From Lysobacterales bacterium (GTDB lineage: Bacteria > Pseudomonadota > Gammaproteobacteria > Xanthomonadales > Marinicellaceae), in NCBI GenBank assembly GCA_026990095.1, contig JALSIL010000583.1:1-7766 (forward strand): a stretch of 7,766 nucleotides of DNA, given 5' to 3'. Every line of letters begins with the position of its first letter. Positions within the stretch are counted from its first letter, which is position 1. Both the position numbers and the translations under genes were made by a program. Below the pieces are notes generated by a model that saw only the letters and a list, made by a program, of their open reading frames with translations, was not told the DNA's origin and made no database searches. Positions 1 through 5,815 of the stretch are shown here, piece by piece.

Positions 1-2
1 AT

Positions 3-440
3 TTCTTTAATGGCTGGCATCAGTTTGGCAGCATTGAACAAATTTCAGACTTAGAGTACCGACTCATTGGTCCCTGCGAAAAAGCATCCGTTTTAACCCT
101 AGGCCAACATGAAATAACCATCACTGGAGAAATTCCCAGTGTCTCTTTTATGTTAATTGACCAACTCTCGCGAGCGTGCGAAGCAGATAAAGTCATCGAA
201 GGCGAAGTCATTGATAAAAACCAAACGGCACAAGGCGATTTCAACAATCCTTTTGCACAAGCTGGTGGTGCAGGGTTTAAAATGCCTCTAGGCATGAGCT
301 CAGTAATAAAAATATCAAGCCTGTCGAAAGCCAAATTAATTTTATTATTAATCCTAGCTTTACCATTGATAATTATTATGCTGCCCGTAATTTTTGTTGT
401 AGCTATTTATAAAATTATTCGATTCAAGCTAAACTTTTAA
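3..440 (+). CDS. 3' end of an unrecognised gene; product with a C-terminal membrane segment
   Basis: The frame is open from the window edge to the TAA at 438-440, so this is the last 145 residues of a gene that begins upstream. The ATG at 150 is internal and should not be taken as the start. I do not recognise the family. The visible part has a soluble stretch with mixed polar and acidic residues, then a Gly/Ala/Pro-rich linker (around FAQAGGAGFKMPLG). After that comes a strongly hydrophobic segment of about 25 residues (from LILLLILALPLII through VIFVVAIY) and a short basic tail, KIIRFKLNF. This fits a protein anchored by its C-terminal helix, with the basic tail probably cytoplasmic by the positive-inside rule. 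The next gene on the same strand starts 90 bp downstream, past a long hairpin, so the two are probably separate units. That the frame is coding is fairly sure; the function is unknown. Confidence 0.7.
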   Translation, partial: FFNGWHQFGSIEQISDLEYRLIGPCEKASVLTLGQHEITITGEIPSVSFMLIDQLSRACEADKVIEGEVIDKNQTAQGDFNNPFAQAGGAGFKMPLGMSSVIKISSLSKAKLILLLILALPLIIIMLPVIFVVAIYKIIRFKLNF

Positions 441-452
441 TAGTTTGCTATA

Positions 453-499
453 ACCCTAATCCCGATATAGAAAACACCTTTCTATATCGGGATTAGGGT
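453..499. repeat. Perfect 21-bp inverted repeat (long hairpin) in the intergenic gap
   Basis: The left arm at 453-473 and the right arm at 479-499 are exact reverse complements over 21 bp, separated by the 5-base loop ACACC. A one-base bulge would allow a few more A-T pairs outside the base of the stem. It lies 12 bp after the stop of the upstream gene. No T run follows either arm directly: the nearest on the plus strand is at 513-519, 13 bases past the stem. It is therefore not a textbook intrinsic terminator, although so long a stem in an RNA from the upstream gene could still stop transcription or protect the 3' end. Its right edge overlaps a TATAAT hexamer, so as DNA it could also be an operator. 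The inverted repeat itself is certain; its role is not. Confidence 0.9.
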
Positions 500-504
500 A
501 TAAT
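499..504 (+). promoter_or_regulatory. Candidate -10 box (TATAAT) for the phosphatase-carboxylase pair
   Basis: A perfect TATAAT begins on the last base of the 21-bp inverted repeat. Transcription would start near 511, leaving a leader of about 19 bases before the ATG at 530. No convincing -35 box is present: at spacings of 16 to 18 the hexamers lie in the loop and right arm (for example ACCTTT at 476-481). The promoter may therefore be weak, activator-dependent or accidental. If used, the hairpin would be upstream of the transcript and would act only as DNA or on read-through RNA. Confidence 0.4.
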
Positions 505-529
505 GTTATCAATTTTTTTGAGAAACATT

Positions 530-1042
530 ATGAAAACCTTGTTATTTATTGTCAGCTTGCTGATTGGTCAGGTAGCCTATTCACAAACCACTATTTATTT
601 AGTTCGTCATGCGGAAAAACAAGCAGGAGAAAATCCTTCATTAACAGCAATTGGCGAGTTTCGAGCAAAAAATATTGCAAAAACATTGGCCTTTATTGGA
701 ATATCTCGTATTTTTTCAACCAATTATAAAAGAACGCAAGAAACAGCTGCACCATTGGCTAAATTCCTTAATTTACCAATAGAGAGCTATGATCCGCACA
801 AACTGGAAGAATTTGCTAGTCAATTAAAGCTGCTTGAAGGTTCTATCCTTGTTGTTGGGCACAGCAACACAACACCTAAACTTACGGCTCTGCTTAGCCA
901 CAAAGAAATTCAAGCCATTAACGAAAACGAATACGACAATCTCTACCAAGTTATCCTTGATGGTGATAAAATCATGCTTAACAGAATGACAACTATTCCG
1001 TCGTACCTGAAACTTGATAATAAAAAAGATACCATCAAATGA
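530..1042 (+). CDS. Exported histidine phosphatase (phosphoglycerate mutase/SixA-like superfamily)
   Basis: This 170-residue product has the core of the histidine phosphatase superfamily. The phosphate-accepting motif LVRHAEK contains Arg26 and His27, a second-half Arg68 lies in YKRTQET, and the second catalytic histidine is His111 in VVGHSNTTP. The family removes phosphate from small molecules or proteins through a phosphohistidine intermediate; the substrate here cannot be read from the sequence. Residues 1-18 (MKTLLFIVSLLIGQVAYS) form a short signal peptide with probable cleavage before Gln19, placing the enzyme in the periplasm or outside. I chose the ATG at 530 because it gives a normal signal peptide. 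The in-frame ATG at 503 overlaps the TATAAT box and would add nine residues. The stop overlaps the carboxylase start as ATGA, so the two genes are probably cotranscribed and translationally coupled. Assignment to the superfamily is secure; a specific enzyme name is not. Confidence 0.88.
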   Translation: MKTLLFIVSLLIGQVAYSQTTIYLVRHAEKQAGENPSLTAIGEFRAKNIAKTLAFIGISRIFSTNYKRTQETAAPLAKFLNLPIESYDPHKLEEFASQLKLLEGSILVVGHSNTTPKLTALLSHKEIQAINENEYDNLYQVILDGDKIMLNRMTTIPSYLKLDNKKDTIK

Positions 1043-2925
1043 CAATTAAAAAAATATTAATCGCTAATCGTGGCGAAATTGCTTGCCGAATCATACAAAC
1101 ATGCACCAAACTAGGCATTAAAACCGTTGCAATTTATGCACAAATCGAAGCCAATGCCATGCATGTACAGATGGCTGATGAAGCATTTGTGGTTAACGCC
1201 CAATCACCCACAGCATCTTATTTAGATGCCGATAGCATTATTAAAATTGCTAAAGAGAATGATGTTGATGCCATTCACCCTGGTTATGGTTTTTTATCCG
1301 AACGAGCAGAATTTGCTCAAAAAATTGCCCAAGCTGGGATGATTTTTATCGGTGCACCAATTGAGGCACTTGAATTAATGGGTTCAAAAGCCGCTGCTAA
1401 AAAGAGCATGATAGCCGCAGGCGTTCCTTGTGTGCCCGGATTTCATGGTGATGAACAAAAGGTTGAGTTTTTACAAGCCAAAGCCGATGAGATTGGTTAT
1501 CCCTTGTTAATTAAAGCCAGTGCTGGTGGTGGTGGCAAAGGCATGAAAATTGTTAATCAATCCTCTGAATTTACCGAAGCCCTACTCTCCGCCAAACGCG
1601 AAGCAATCAAATCTTTTGGCAATGACCATGTGATTTTAGAACGATTTATCACCAAGCCCAAGCACATAGAGGTGCAAGTTTTTGCCGATAGCCACGGCAA
1701 TGTTGTGCACTTATTTGAACGCGATTGTTCTTCGCAACGCCGCTACCAAAAGATAGTCGAAGAAGCACCCTCAACTTGCATCAATCAAGAAACAAAAAAC
1801 AAAATGTACGCTGCAGCCGTTGCAGCCACCAAAGCAGTGAATTACCAAGGTGCTGGAACCATAGAATTTATTGTCGAGAGCGATGACTTTTTCTTTATGG
1901 AAATGAACACTCGCTTGCAAGTGGAGCACCGTGTCACCGAGATGATAACTGGAACTGATTTAGTTGAATGGCAAATTCATGTCGCAGCTGGCAAGCAATT
2001 GCCACTTAAGCAAGATGAAATAAAATGCAATGGTCATGCCATTCAAGCACGAATATATGCCGAAGACAGTTTTAATGGATTTTTACCTGCCACAGGATTA
2101 TTGGAAGAGGTGCAGTTTAGTGAAGGACAAAATACCATAATTGATACTGGTATCGAAAAAAACAACAACATCAGTATTCACTTTGACCCCATGATTGCCA
2201 AAACAGTTTGTTGGGCAACAAAGCGCGAACGTTGTATCGAAAAAGTATTATACCATTTGGACAACACCTTTATTATCGGGGTAAAAACCAACTTAGGCTT
2301 TTTATCGGGATTGATTGATTCCATCGAGTTTAGAGAAAATATCGTTTTTACCAACTCTTTAGATAGTGGGCAACTAAAAATTGAAATTCCAAAAGCTGAT
2401 AATAAAGTCATTGCTACCTTGATTGCCAAATCAAACGTAAATACAGCATTATCCGCATGGTCAGGCAATGAGGGGTGGAGCAATTCAGGATTTTATTTTA
2501 GTACTTATGCATGGATTTATCACGAGCAAGAAATTCAAGTTAAAGCACGCATAAATGGCAATAAAGTTATTTTCGACAATGGCAATTCAATTGAAATTGA
2601 TGGTTCTGCGATTATACACCAAAACCAATCGCAATTGCAGTTAGTCTCACAACACAAACGCTACATCTTCACCAAGGTCAATCACCAAAACGAAGCATCA
2701 AATATCAATAAAGGTGATATTGTTTCACCCATGCCAGGCAAAATACTGCAAATAAAAGTAAAAGTTGGTGACAAAGTTAAAGCCGACCAAACCTTAGCCG
2801 TGATGGAAGCCATGAAGATGGAACTAACACTTAAAGCTTCTGTTGATGCGATTGTGGATAAAATCTTAGTGGCAGAAGGTGATATTGTTACCGCAGAGTC
2901 TTTGTTGATAAGGCTGACGAGTTGA
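1039..2925 (+). CDS. mccA: Biotin carboxylase/biotin carrier fusion, probably 3-methylcrotonyl-CoA carboxylase alpha subunit
   Basis: This 628-residue protein uses ATP and bicarbonate to carboxylate its own biotin, which a separate beta subunit then uses to carboxylate an acyl-CoA in the cytoplasm. The order is the N-terminal biotin carboxylase domain (KKILIANRGEIA at 4-15), ATP-grasp with loop SAGGGGKGM (161-169), EMNTRLQVEH (288-297), the carboxylase C-terminal domain to about 440, a linker, and the biotinyl domain with VMEAMKMEL (Lys593 is the biotin site). Residues such as GSKAAAKKSMIAAGVPCVPGFHGDEQ (split over 115-140) and DLVEWQIHVAAG resemble MCC alpha (LiuD) more than propionyl-CoA or AccC types. 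Geranyl-CoA carboxylase alpha is the main alternative. The start is fixed by the family N-terminus; it has no clear ribosome site and overlaps the phosphatase stop. The beta subunit is not in the window. His236, Pro298 and Pro344 of the usual motifs are Tyr, Arg and Ser here. Confidence 0.9.
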   Translation: MTIKKILIANRGEIACRIIQTCTKLGIKTVAIYAQIEANAMHVQMADEAFVVNAQSPTASYLDADSIIKIAKENDVDAIHPGYGFLSERAEFAQKIAQAGMIFIGAPIEALELMGSKAAAKKSMIAAGVPCVPGFHGDEQKVEFLQAKADEIGYPLLIKASAGGGGKGMKIVNQSSEFTEALLSAKREAIKSFGNDHVILERFITKPKHIEVQVFADSHGNVVHLFERDCSSQRRYQKIVEEAPSTCINQETKNKMYAAAVAATKAVNYQGAGTIEFIVESDDFFFMEMNTRLQVEHRVTEMITGTDLVEWQIHVAAGKQLPLKQDEIKCNGHAIQARIYAEDSFNGFLPATGLLEEVQFSEGQNTIIDTGIEKNNNISIHFDPMIAKTVCWATKRERCIEKVLYHLDNTFIIGVKTNLGFLSGLIDSIEFRENIVFTNSLDSGQLKIEIPKADNKVIATLIAKSNVNTALSAWSGNEGWSNSGFYFSTYAWIYHEQEIQVKARINGNKVIFDNGNSIEIDGSAIIHQNQSQLQLVSQHKRYIFTKVNHQNEASNINKGDIVSPMPGKILQIKVKVGDKVKADQTLAVMEAMKMELTLKASVDAIVDKILVAEGDIVTAESLLIRLTS

Positions 2926-3026
2926 CAGGAGATAGTCAAGCCTAAAAAACGGTGTAATTTTCAGCCTAATACGCACCCAATTATTACCCACAATCCGATA
3001 GAGAACACACAATTGAATTTAAGAAA

Positions 3027-3061
3027 CCTTTGCATAACACGTGTCACGAGTTATGCAAAGG
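3027..3061. terminator. Hairpin terminator shared by the convergent carboxylase and deoA units
   Basis: Arms CCTTTGCATAAC (3027-3038) and GTTATGCAAAGG (3050-3061) pair perfectly over 12 bp. Inside them an A/A mismatch is followed by CGT/ACG closing a three-base loop. On the minus strand the stem begins five bases after the deoA stop and is followed by TTTCTTAAATT, a reasonable U-rich tract. On the plus strand the tract after the stem is TCTCTTT, which is weaker. It therefore probably terminates deoA well and the carboxylase, whose stop is about 100 bp away, less well. Confidence 0.75.
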
Positions 3062-3066
3062 TCTCT

Positions 3067-4380
3067 TTAACTGATTTTATTCAATATAACGACTGGTCTA
3101 TGCACCTTTTCTTGCCTAATAGTAATTGCTTTTTGTAGTTTAACCGTTGAAGCATCAACTTGCTCTTGTGTATTCGCATGCACAAATGCCAAAGGTGTAT
3201 CTAATTCAACTTTATCTCCAACATGACAAAAATGACTAAAGCCAACAGAATAGTCAATGGCATTTGTTGCCACTTTTCTTCCTCCTCCTAACTCGACCAC
3301 CGCCATTCCAATCATGCGAGTGTCCATTGTGTTGACATAACCTGTTTGTTGAGGATAAATTGGTTGGGTGATTTTTGCTTTGACTAAATACTTATCAGGA
3401 TTTTCTAATAAATCAATTGGTCCACCTAAGGCCGACACCATTTTGGCAAATTTTTCAGCGGCTTGACCATTTTTGATGACTTTATTGACTTTGATAACCG
3501 CTTCATCAAAGTTGTTCACAAGTTTGCCTTGCAACAACATCTGCGAGCATAAAGTTTCGACCAATTGATGCAAGACTGGTTCTTGACTTTTTCCTGTCAA
3601 ATAATCAATAGTTTCAGAAACTTCCAAAGCATTGCCCGCGGTATAACCAATGACTTGACTCATATCGGTAATAATGGCTGTGGTATTGACACTTGAAACA
3701 TCAACAATGGCTTGAGCCAATTCTTTGGCATCATCTAAATTTTCCATAAAAGCACCATTGCCTGTTTTGACATCCATCACTAAACCATCCAAACCTTCTG
3801 CTAATTTTTTGGATAGAATTGAAGCGGTTATTAATGGAATGCAATCAACGGTTGCGGTAATATCGCGAGTGGCATAAAACCGTTTATCGGCAGGAGCTAG
3901 GTTAGCTGTTTGTCCAATAATAGCACAACCCACTTCTTTAACCGTTTGACGAAATAAACTATTATCAGGTGTTGCATTATATCCAGGAATGGCATCAAAT
4001 TTGTCTAAAGTTCCACCCGTATGCCCAAGACCTCGACCCGAAATCATTGGTACATAACCACCACAGGCAGCAATAATAGGAGCCAACATCAAACTTATTT
4101 TATCACCAACTCCACCTGTAGAATGTTTATCTAATATTGGGCCGTTTAGATTCATATCCGACCAATCCATCACATCACCCGACTTCACCATGCTTTGAGT
4201 AAAATCGATGCGTTCTTGAGCATTCATGCCTTGAAAAAAGACAGCCATGGCAAAAGCGGCTATTTGCCCTTCACTGACTGTATTGTTGGCAATACCTTGA
4301 ATAAAAAAGTCAATCTCGCCTTGAGACAAGACTTTACCGTCTCGTTTGTTTTTTATTATTTCTTGCGGGAGGAATGTCAC
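3067..4380 (-). CDS. deoA: Thymidine phosphorylase
   Basis: This 437-residue cytoplasmic enzyme splits thymidine (and deoxyuridine) with phosphate into the base and deoxyribose-1-phosphate. Length and alignment match E. coli DeoA (440 residues) throughout. Active-site residues known from the enterobacterial enzyme are all present, shifted by one: Lys85 and Ser87 in DKHSTGGVGD, Ser114 and Thr124 in SGRGLGHTGGTLDKFD, Arg172 in YATRDITATVD, and Ser187 and Lys191 in the LITASILSKK stretch. The family signature normally ends in Leu-Glu where this protein has Phe-Asp, a mild change. The start codon is GTG at 4380-4378, chosen because the next residues TFLPQEII match the E. coli N-terminus FLAQEII. 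AGG lies upstream in the 13-bp gap after the toxin stop. It is the last gene of the minus-strand cluster and runs into the hairpin at 3027-3061. Function is near certain. Confidence 0.97.
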   Translation of the reverse strand: MTFLPQEIIKNKRDGKVLSQGEIDFFIQGIANNTVSEGQIAAFAMAVFFQGMNAQERIDFTQSMVKSGDVMDWSDMNLNGPILDKHSTGGVGDKISLMLAPIIAACGGYVPMISGRGLGHTGGTLDKFDAIPGYNATPDNSLFRQTVKEVGCAIIGQTANLAPADKRFYATRDITATVDCIPLITASILSKKLAEGLDGLVMDVKTGNGAFMENLDDAKELAQAIVDVSSVNTTAIITDMSQVIGYTAGNALEVSETIDYLTGKSQEPVLHQLVETLCSQMLLQGKLVNNFDEAVIKVNKVIKNGQAAEKFAKMVSALGGPIDLLENPDKYLVKAKITQPIYPQQTGYVNTMDTRMIGMAVVELGGGRKVATNAIDYSVGFSHFCHVGDKVELDTPLAFVHANTQEQVDASTVKLQKAITIRQEKVHRPVVILNKIS

Positions 4381-4393
4381 AAACTTCTACCTG

Positions 4394-4684
4394 TTATAAA
4401 TGATTATCAAAGTCCATACTTTGATGAAGAACCCTGATTATACGAATGCCATAGTTATACTTTTTATAAAATATGATGTGTTTTTGAATAAAACTTGAAT
4501 AATAGTCCACTCTAAGATGACTTCTTTTTAGTCCTAATTCTGGCTTATTTGCCAAGATTTCAAATTTAGCAACAATGCTATCCAAGTATTTATTTCGTTG
4601 TTGTATCCCGAATTTGTTTTGTGTATATAAACCAATATCTAATAAATCCTTATTAGCTTTAGCTGAAACCTTAAATCGAGCCAT
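4394..4684 (-). CDS. parE: Type II toxin of the ParE/RelE family
   Basis: This 96-residue basic protein has the compact ParE/RelE pattern: an N-terminal strand (ARFKVSAKANKDLLDI), two helices (about residues 10-46), the turn ANKPELGLKRSHLRVDYYS, a strand pair HIIFYKKYNYGIRIIRVLHQSMD, and a short tail. The RVLHQSMD ending is typical of ParE-type proteins, several of which poison DNA gyrase; RelE relatives instead cut mRNA on the ribosome. Which target applies here cannot be settled from the sequence. Its ATG lies inside the antitoxin gene (14-bp overlap), the usual antitoxin-first, coupled arrangement. The reading frame appears intact with no missing segment. The stop is 13 bp before the deoA GTG, so toxin and deoA should share a transcript. 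Family assignment is firm; the ParE rather than RelE label is likely. Confidence 0.9.
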   Translation of the reverse strand: MARFKVSAKANKDLLDIGLYTQNKFGIQQRNKYLDSIVAKFEILANKPELGLKRSHLRVDYYSSFIQKHIIFYKKYNYGIRIIRVLHQSMDFDNHL

Positions 4685-4913
4685 CTAACTCAGCTTTAAT
4701 AGCATCAATCGAAAAATTTTCCATGTCTTCACTCTCCTCACCTTCAATCAATGCCGAACGTAACGCTTGTAGTTTCAACTGTTGATATTCTTCAGTTGCA
4801 ATGACAATTGCCACAGATTTACCATTTTTTGTAACATTAATCGGTTCTCTTTGAACTTTCATCAACATTTCACCAAAATGTGTTTTGGCTTTGTTTGCAC
4901 TTAAAACTTCCAT
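4671..4913 (-). CDS. phd: Phd/YefM-family antitoxin
   Basis: This 80-residue protein has the Phd/YefM DNA-binding N-terminus: MEVLSANKAKTHFGEMLMKV, then REPINVTKNGKSVAIVIATEEYQQL. In this family that half dimerises and binds the operon's own operator. The C-terminal part, rich in acidic residues (EGEESEDMENFSIDAIKAELDG), is the expected flexible region that wraps and neutralises the toxin. The start ATG at 4913 is preceded by GGAG (4920-4923) at six bases, the clearest ribosome site on this strand. It begins 50 bp after the purine nucleoside phosphorylase stop, in a gap that contains a palindrome and a possible promoter, and overlaps the toxin by 14 bp. Pairing a Phd-type antitoxin with a ParE-type toxin is a known mixed arrangement. 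The symbol marks the family, not orthology with phage P1 Phd. Confidence 0.92.
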   Translation of the reverse strand: MEVLSANKAKTHFGEMLMKVQREPINVTKNGKSVAIVIATEEYQQLKLQALRSALIEGEESEDMENFSIDAIKAELDGSI

Positions 4914-4924
4914 TAGTTACTCCA

Positions 4925-4947
4925 AATCGTTCGATTCGTTCATTTTA
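4925..4947 (-). promoter_or_regulatory. Probable autoregulatory operator and -10 box of the toxin-antitoxin pair
   Basis: The gap before the antitoxin holds the perfect dyad AATCG-TT-CGATT (4925-4936) and, read on the minus strand, a TAAAAT hexamer at 4947-4942. A start about seven bases past that hexamer would fall inside the dyad, so a bound antitoxin would block it. The -35 candidate (TGGTTA, 4970-4965) is poor. A further AACGATT at 4948-4954 repeats the left half as an inverted copy, and ATTAGTTA occurs directly repeated at 4912-4919 and 4952-4959. Operator function is inferred from how Phd/YefM systems are usually controlled. Confidence 0.5.
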
Positions 4948-4963
4948 AACGATTAGTTATTTT

Positions 4964-5758
4964 TTAACCATAGTTTTGAATAAATTCAGTCAGAATAATT
5001 TTGAAGTTAGTGGCAGCTTTATTGGCATATTTCATGGTTTGTTCATGCGATAATTCACCGTCATCCATGCCTGCGGCGTAGTTGGTGATAACAGATAAAG
5101 CCAACACTTTCATCTCTTGCTGGCGGGCAATAATGGTTTCGGGTACGGTTGACATGCCTGCAGCATTAACTCCCAACACACGTAATGCATTGATTTCAGC
5201 AGGGGTTTCAAATTGTGGTCCACACATCCAAGCATAAACACCTTTACTCAAATAAATGTTATTTTCCTCTGCAATGCGGTGAATTTTTTGCCGTAACTTT
5301 TTATCATAGGCATTAACCATATTAACAAAGCGTTGATTGCCTGTTTCTGAAAACAAAGGCGAAACGCCTGTAAAGTTGATATAATCATCTATCACCATGA
5401 CACTGCCAGGCCCTGCATTGGTATCCAACGAGCCAGCGGCGTTGGTTAAAATAATTAATTCACAACCCAACTCTTTAAAACAATGAATTGGAGTTTTCAT
5501 GGCTTCGACCTGGGCATTTTCGTAGTAATGCACTCGACCTTGCATGGCAATAACTTGCGTGCCACCGACTGAACCAAGAATTAATTTACCCGCATGTCCT
5601 TTAACGGCAGAAATAGGAAACCCATCGAGCTTATCATAAGAAATCTCAGCAATTTTCTCTATGGAGTCAGCAAACTCACCAAGCCCAGAACCAAGAACTA
5701 AGGCTATTTTTGGGTTAAAACTTGCGGTGATTGATTGGATGTATTGAGTGCAGTTCAT
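4964..5758 (-). CDS. punA: Purine nucleoside phosphorylase, trimeric PNP family
   Basis: This 264-residue cytoplasmic enzyme splits purine (deoxy)nucleosides with phosphate into base and (deoxy)ribose-1-phosphate. It belongs to the trimeric class of human PNP and E. coli XapA, not the hexameric DeoD class. Visible residues are the phosphate loop GSGLG (23-27), His55 in KGHAG, Arg75 and His77 in GRVHYYEN, TNAAGSL (105-111), Glu184 in GPQFETPAE, Met202 in AAGMSTVPE and Asn226 in TNYAAG. The Glu/Asn pair is typical of enzymes preferring inosine and guanosine. The start is the ATG at 5758: family proteins begin just before this point, and a longer in-frame start at 5809 would lie upstream of the predicted -10 box and inside the preceding gene. 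The ribosome site is weak (AAGA). It leads a cluster with the toxin-antitoxin pair and deoA. The family is certain; punA versus xapA is a choice. Confidence 0.95.
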   Translation of the reverse strand: MNCTQYIQSITASFNPKIALVLGSGLGEFADSIEKIAEISYDKLDGFPISAVKGHAGKLILGSVGGTQVIAMQGRVHYYENAQVEAMKTPIHCFKELGCELIILTNAAGSLDTNAGPGSVMVIDDYINFTGVSPLFSETGNQRFVNMVNAYDKKLRQKIHRIAEENNIYLSKGVYAWMCGPQFETPAEINALRVLGVNAAGMSTVPETIIARQQEMKVLALSVITNYAAGMDDGELSHEQTMKYANKAATNFKIILTEFIQNYG

Positions 5759-5785
5759 TTTATGTTTTCTTATATTTAGAATGAC

Positions 5786-5815
5786 ATTATAACTAATTCT
5801 CAAATCCATTGTTAA
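5786..5815 (-). promoter_or_regulatory. Predicted sigma70-type promoter of the punA-phd-parE-deoA cluster
   Basis: On the minus strand TTAACA (5815-5810) and TATAAT (5791-5786) are separated by 18 bases. This is five of six and six of six matches to the consensus. The -35 box lies in the codons for the FNN of the exported protein's C-terminal tail, and the -10 box lies just past its TAG stop. Transcription would begin near 5779, about 20 bases before the punA ATG. No terminator is visible between the two genes, so read-through from upstream may add to it. Confidence 0.65.

Noticed and set aside
503..529. Upstream ATG at 503 for the histidine phosphatase
   Set aside because: It overlaps the TATAAT box at the edge of the hairpin and adds residues before an otherwise normal signal peptide; the ATG at 530 is better.
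2178..2939. Two minus-strand open frames of 85 and 101 codons
   Set aside because: They are antisense to the carboxylase and its biotinyl domain and have no supporting start signals or motifs.
4195..4437. Plus-strand open frame of 80 codons
   Set aside because: It is antisense to the 5' end of deoA and the end of the toxin gene, both well-supported genes.
4952..5797. Inverted ATTAGTTAT copies (4952-4960 and 5789-5797) flanking punA, as possible ends of a mobile element
   Set aside because: Nine bases in AT-rich sequence are easily matched by chance, and there is no transposase or target duplication.
5759..5809. Longer start of the purine nucleoside phosphorylase (17 extra residues, ATG at 5809)
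   Set aside because: It would overlap the end of the upstream gene and lie upstream of the predicted -10 box and transcript start, and family members begin near the ATG at 5758.
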